This document shows positions 63,874-64,000 of a DNA stretch of 64,000 nucleotides, in pieces. The DNA is from Sphingomonas corticis (GTDB lineage: Bacteria; Pseudomonadota; Alphaproteobacteria; Sphingomonadales; Sphingomonadaceae), in contig NZ_JAAVJH010000011.1 of the NCBI RefSeq assembly GCF_012035195.1, positions 52,357 through 116,356 on the forward strand, in the 5' to 3' direction. The translations under genes and the position numbers were made by a program. Every line of letters begins with the position of its first letter. The stretch's first letter is position 1. Below the pieces are notes generated by a model, which did not search any database, was not told the origin of the DNA, and saw only the letters and a program-made list of their open reading frames with translations.

Positions 63874-64000
63874 GTAAGCGTGGCGTGAGGACCGCAGTTT
63901 ATGCGGCTTGGGCTGTTGGCTGATCTGTCTGGGGCACCCAGTTCCACGGCATCAGCTCGTCCCAGCGGGTGGCGGGCCAGTCGCCGGCGACCCTGGCGAT
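63874..64000 (-). mobile_element. IS66-family element, right end (partial)
   Basis: Terminal inverted repeat GTAAGCGTGGCGTGAGGACC begins at 63874; IS66 ends characteristically start GTAA. The element runs past the window end. The adjacent bases CAATGAGT (63866-63873) should reappear at the other end as the 8-bp target duplication usual for this family. Confidence 0.75.
63899..64000 (-). CDS. IS66 family transposase, C-terminus (partial)
   Basis: Last 33 codons before TAA: IARVAGDWPATRWDELMPWN followed by WVPQTDQPTAQAA. The DELMPWNW block matches the IS66 transposase C-terminal domain, which ends most members of the family with DELLPWN. The gene continues beyond base 64000. The reading direction points out of the gene-interrupting end at 63874. 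Confidence 0.8.
   Translation of the reverse strand: MARVAGDWPATRWDELMPWNWVPQTDQPTAQAA

Overview
The window is high-GC chromosomal DNA from an alphaproteobacterium, most likely a Sphingomonas-type member of the Sphingomonadales. This rests on family content and is inference: a very large NAD-dependent glutamate dehydrogenase, an F1 ATP synthase operon (atpHAGDC) separate from F0, several outer-membrane TonB-dependent receptors, a SapC / cupin-8 / tryptophan-halogenase-like cluster, an HWE-type histidine kinase and CCCTCTCCCC-type palindromic repeats.

Layout. 1-1.6 kb: a tiny KGG-type protein, a FadR-type GntR regulator and a small I78-type protease inhibitor. 1.6-6.6 kb: a 1666-residue secreted protein built of two S8 protease / P-domain / RTX modules, of which the first has lost its catalytic His and Ser. 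7.1-11.7 kb: a toxin/immunity module present three times in tandem beside tRNA-Thr(CGT). The copy next to the tRNA is intact, the middle one has an early stop codon, and the distal one has lost its nuclease core and has a frameshift. 12-18 kb: PAS_5 protein and NAD-GDH. 18-26 kb: an isolated cpaF, an acyltransferase and the F1 operon, with palindromic repeats inside and around it. 26-30 kb: a cobalamin riboswitch driving a membrane protein and a BtuF-like protein, then a metallophosphoesterase coupled to an SPL-like radical SAM enzyme. 30-34 kb: glutaminase, nicotinate phosphoribosyltransferase, NAD(P)HX dehydratase and a histidine phosphatase, tightly packed. 34-44.5 kb: a glycan uptake locus (halogenase-like flavoprotein, cupin-8, SapC, TonB receptor, LacI regulator, GH3 glycosidase) with two matching LacI-type operators. 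44.6-53.2 kb: a catabolic operon (TonB receptor, MFS, carboxylesterase, acyl-CoA ligase, TetR, SDR) with two related inverted repeats that may be TetR operators. 53.2-58.2 kb: redox genes, including an FAD monooxygenase fused to a TspO domain and a cyclic-nucleotide-domain/thioredoxin-reductase-like protein without the CxxC pair. 58.5-62.4 kb: a lipoprotein, a two-component pair and a secreted protein of unknown function. 62.5-64 kb: a tRNA-Ser-like 20-mer, unknown genes and the end of an IS66 element that cuts a gene, which looks like the edge of a genomic island.

The most unusual items are the half-dead tandem protease with an adjacent inhibitor gene, the decaying triplicated nuclease toxin/immunity array, and the monooxygenase-TspO fusion. 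Functions are inferred from motifs and context; no database search was possible.
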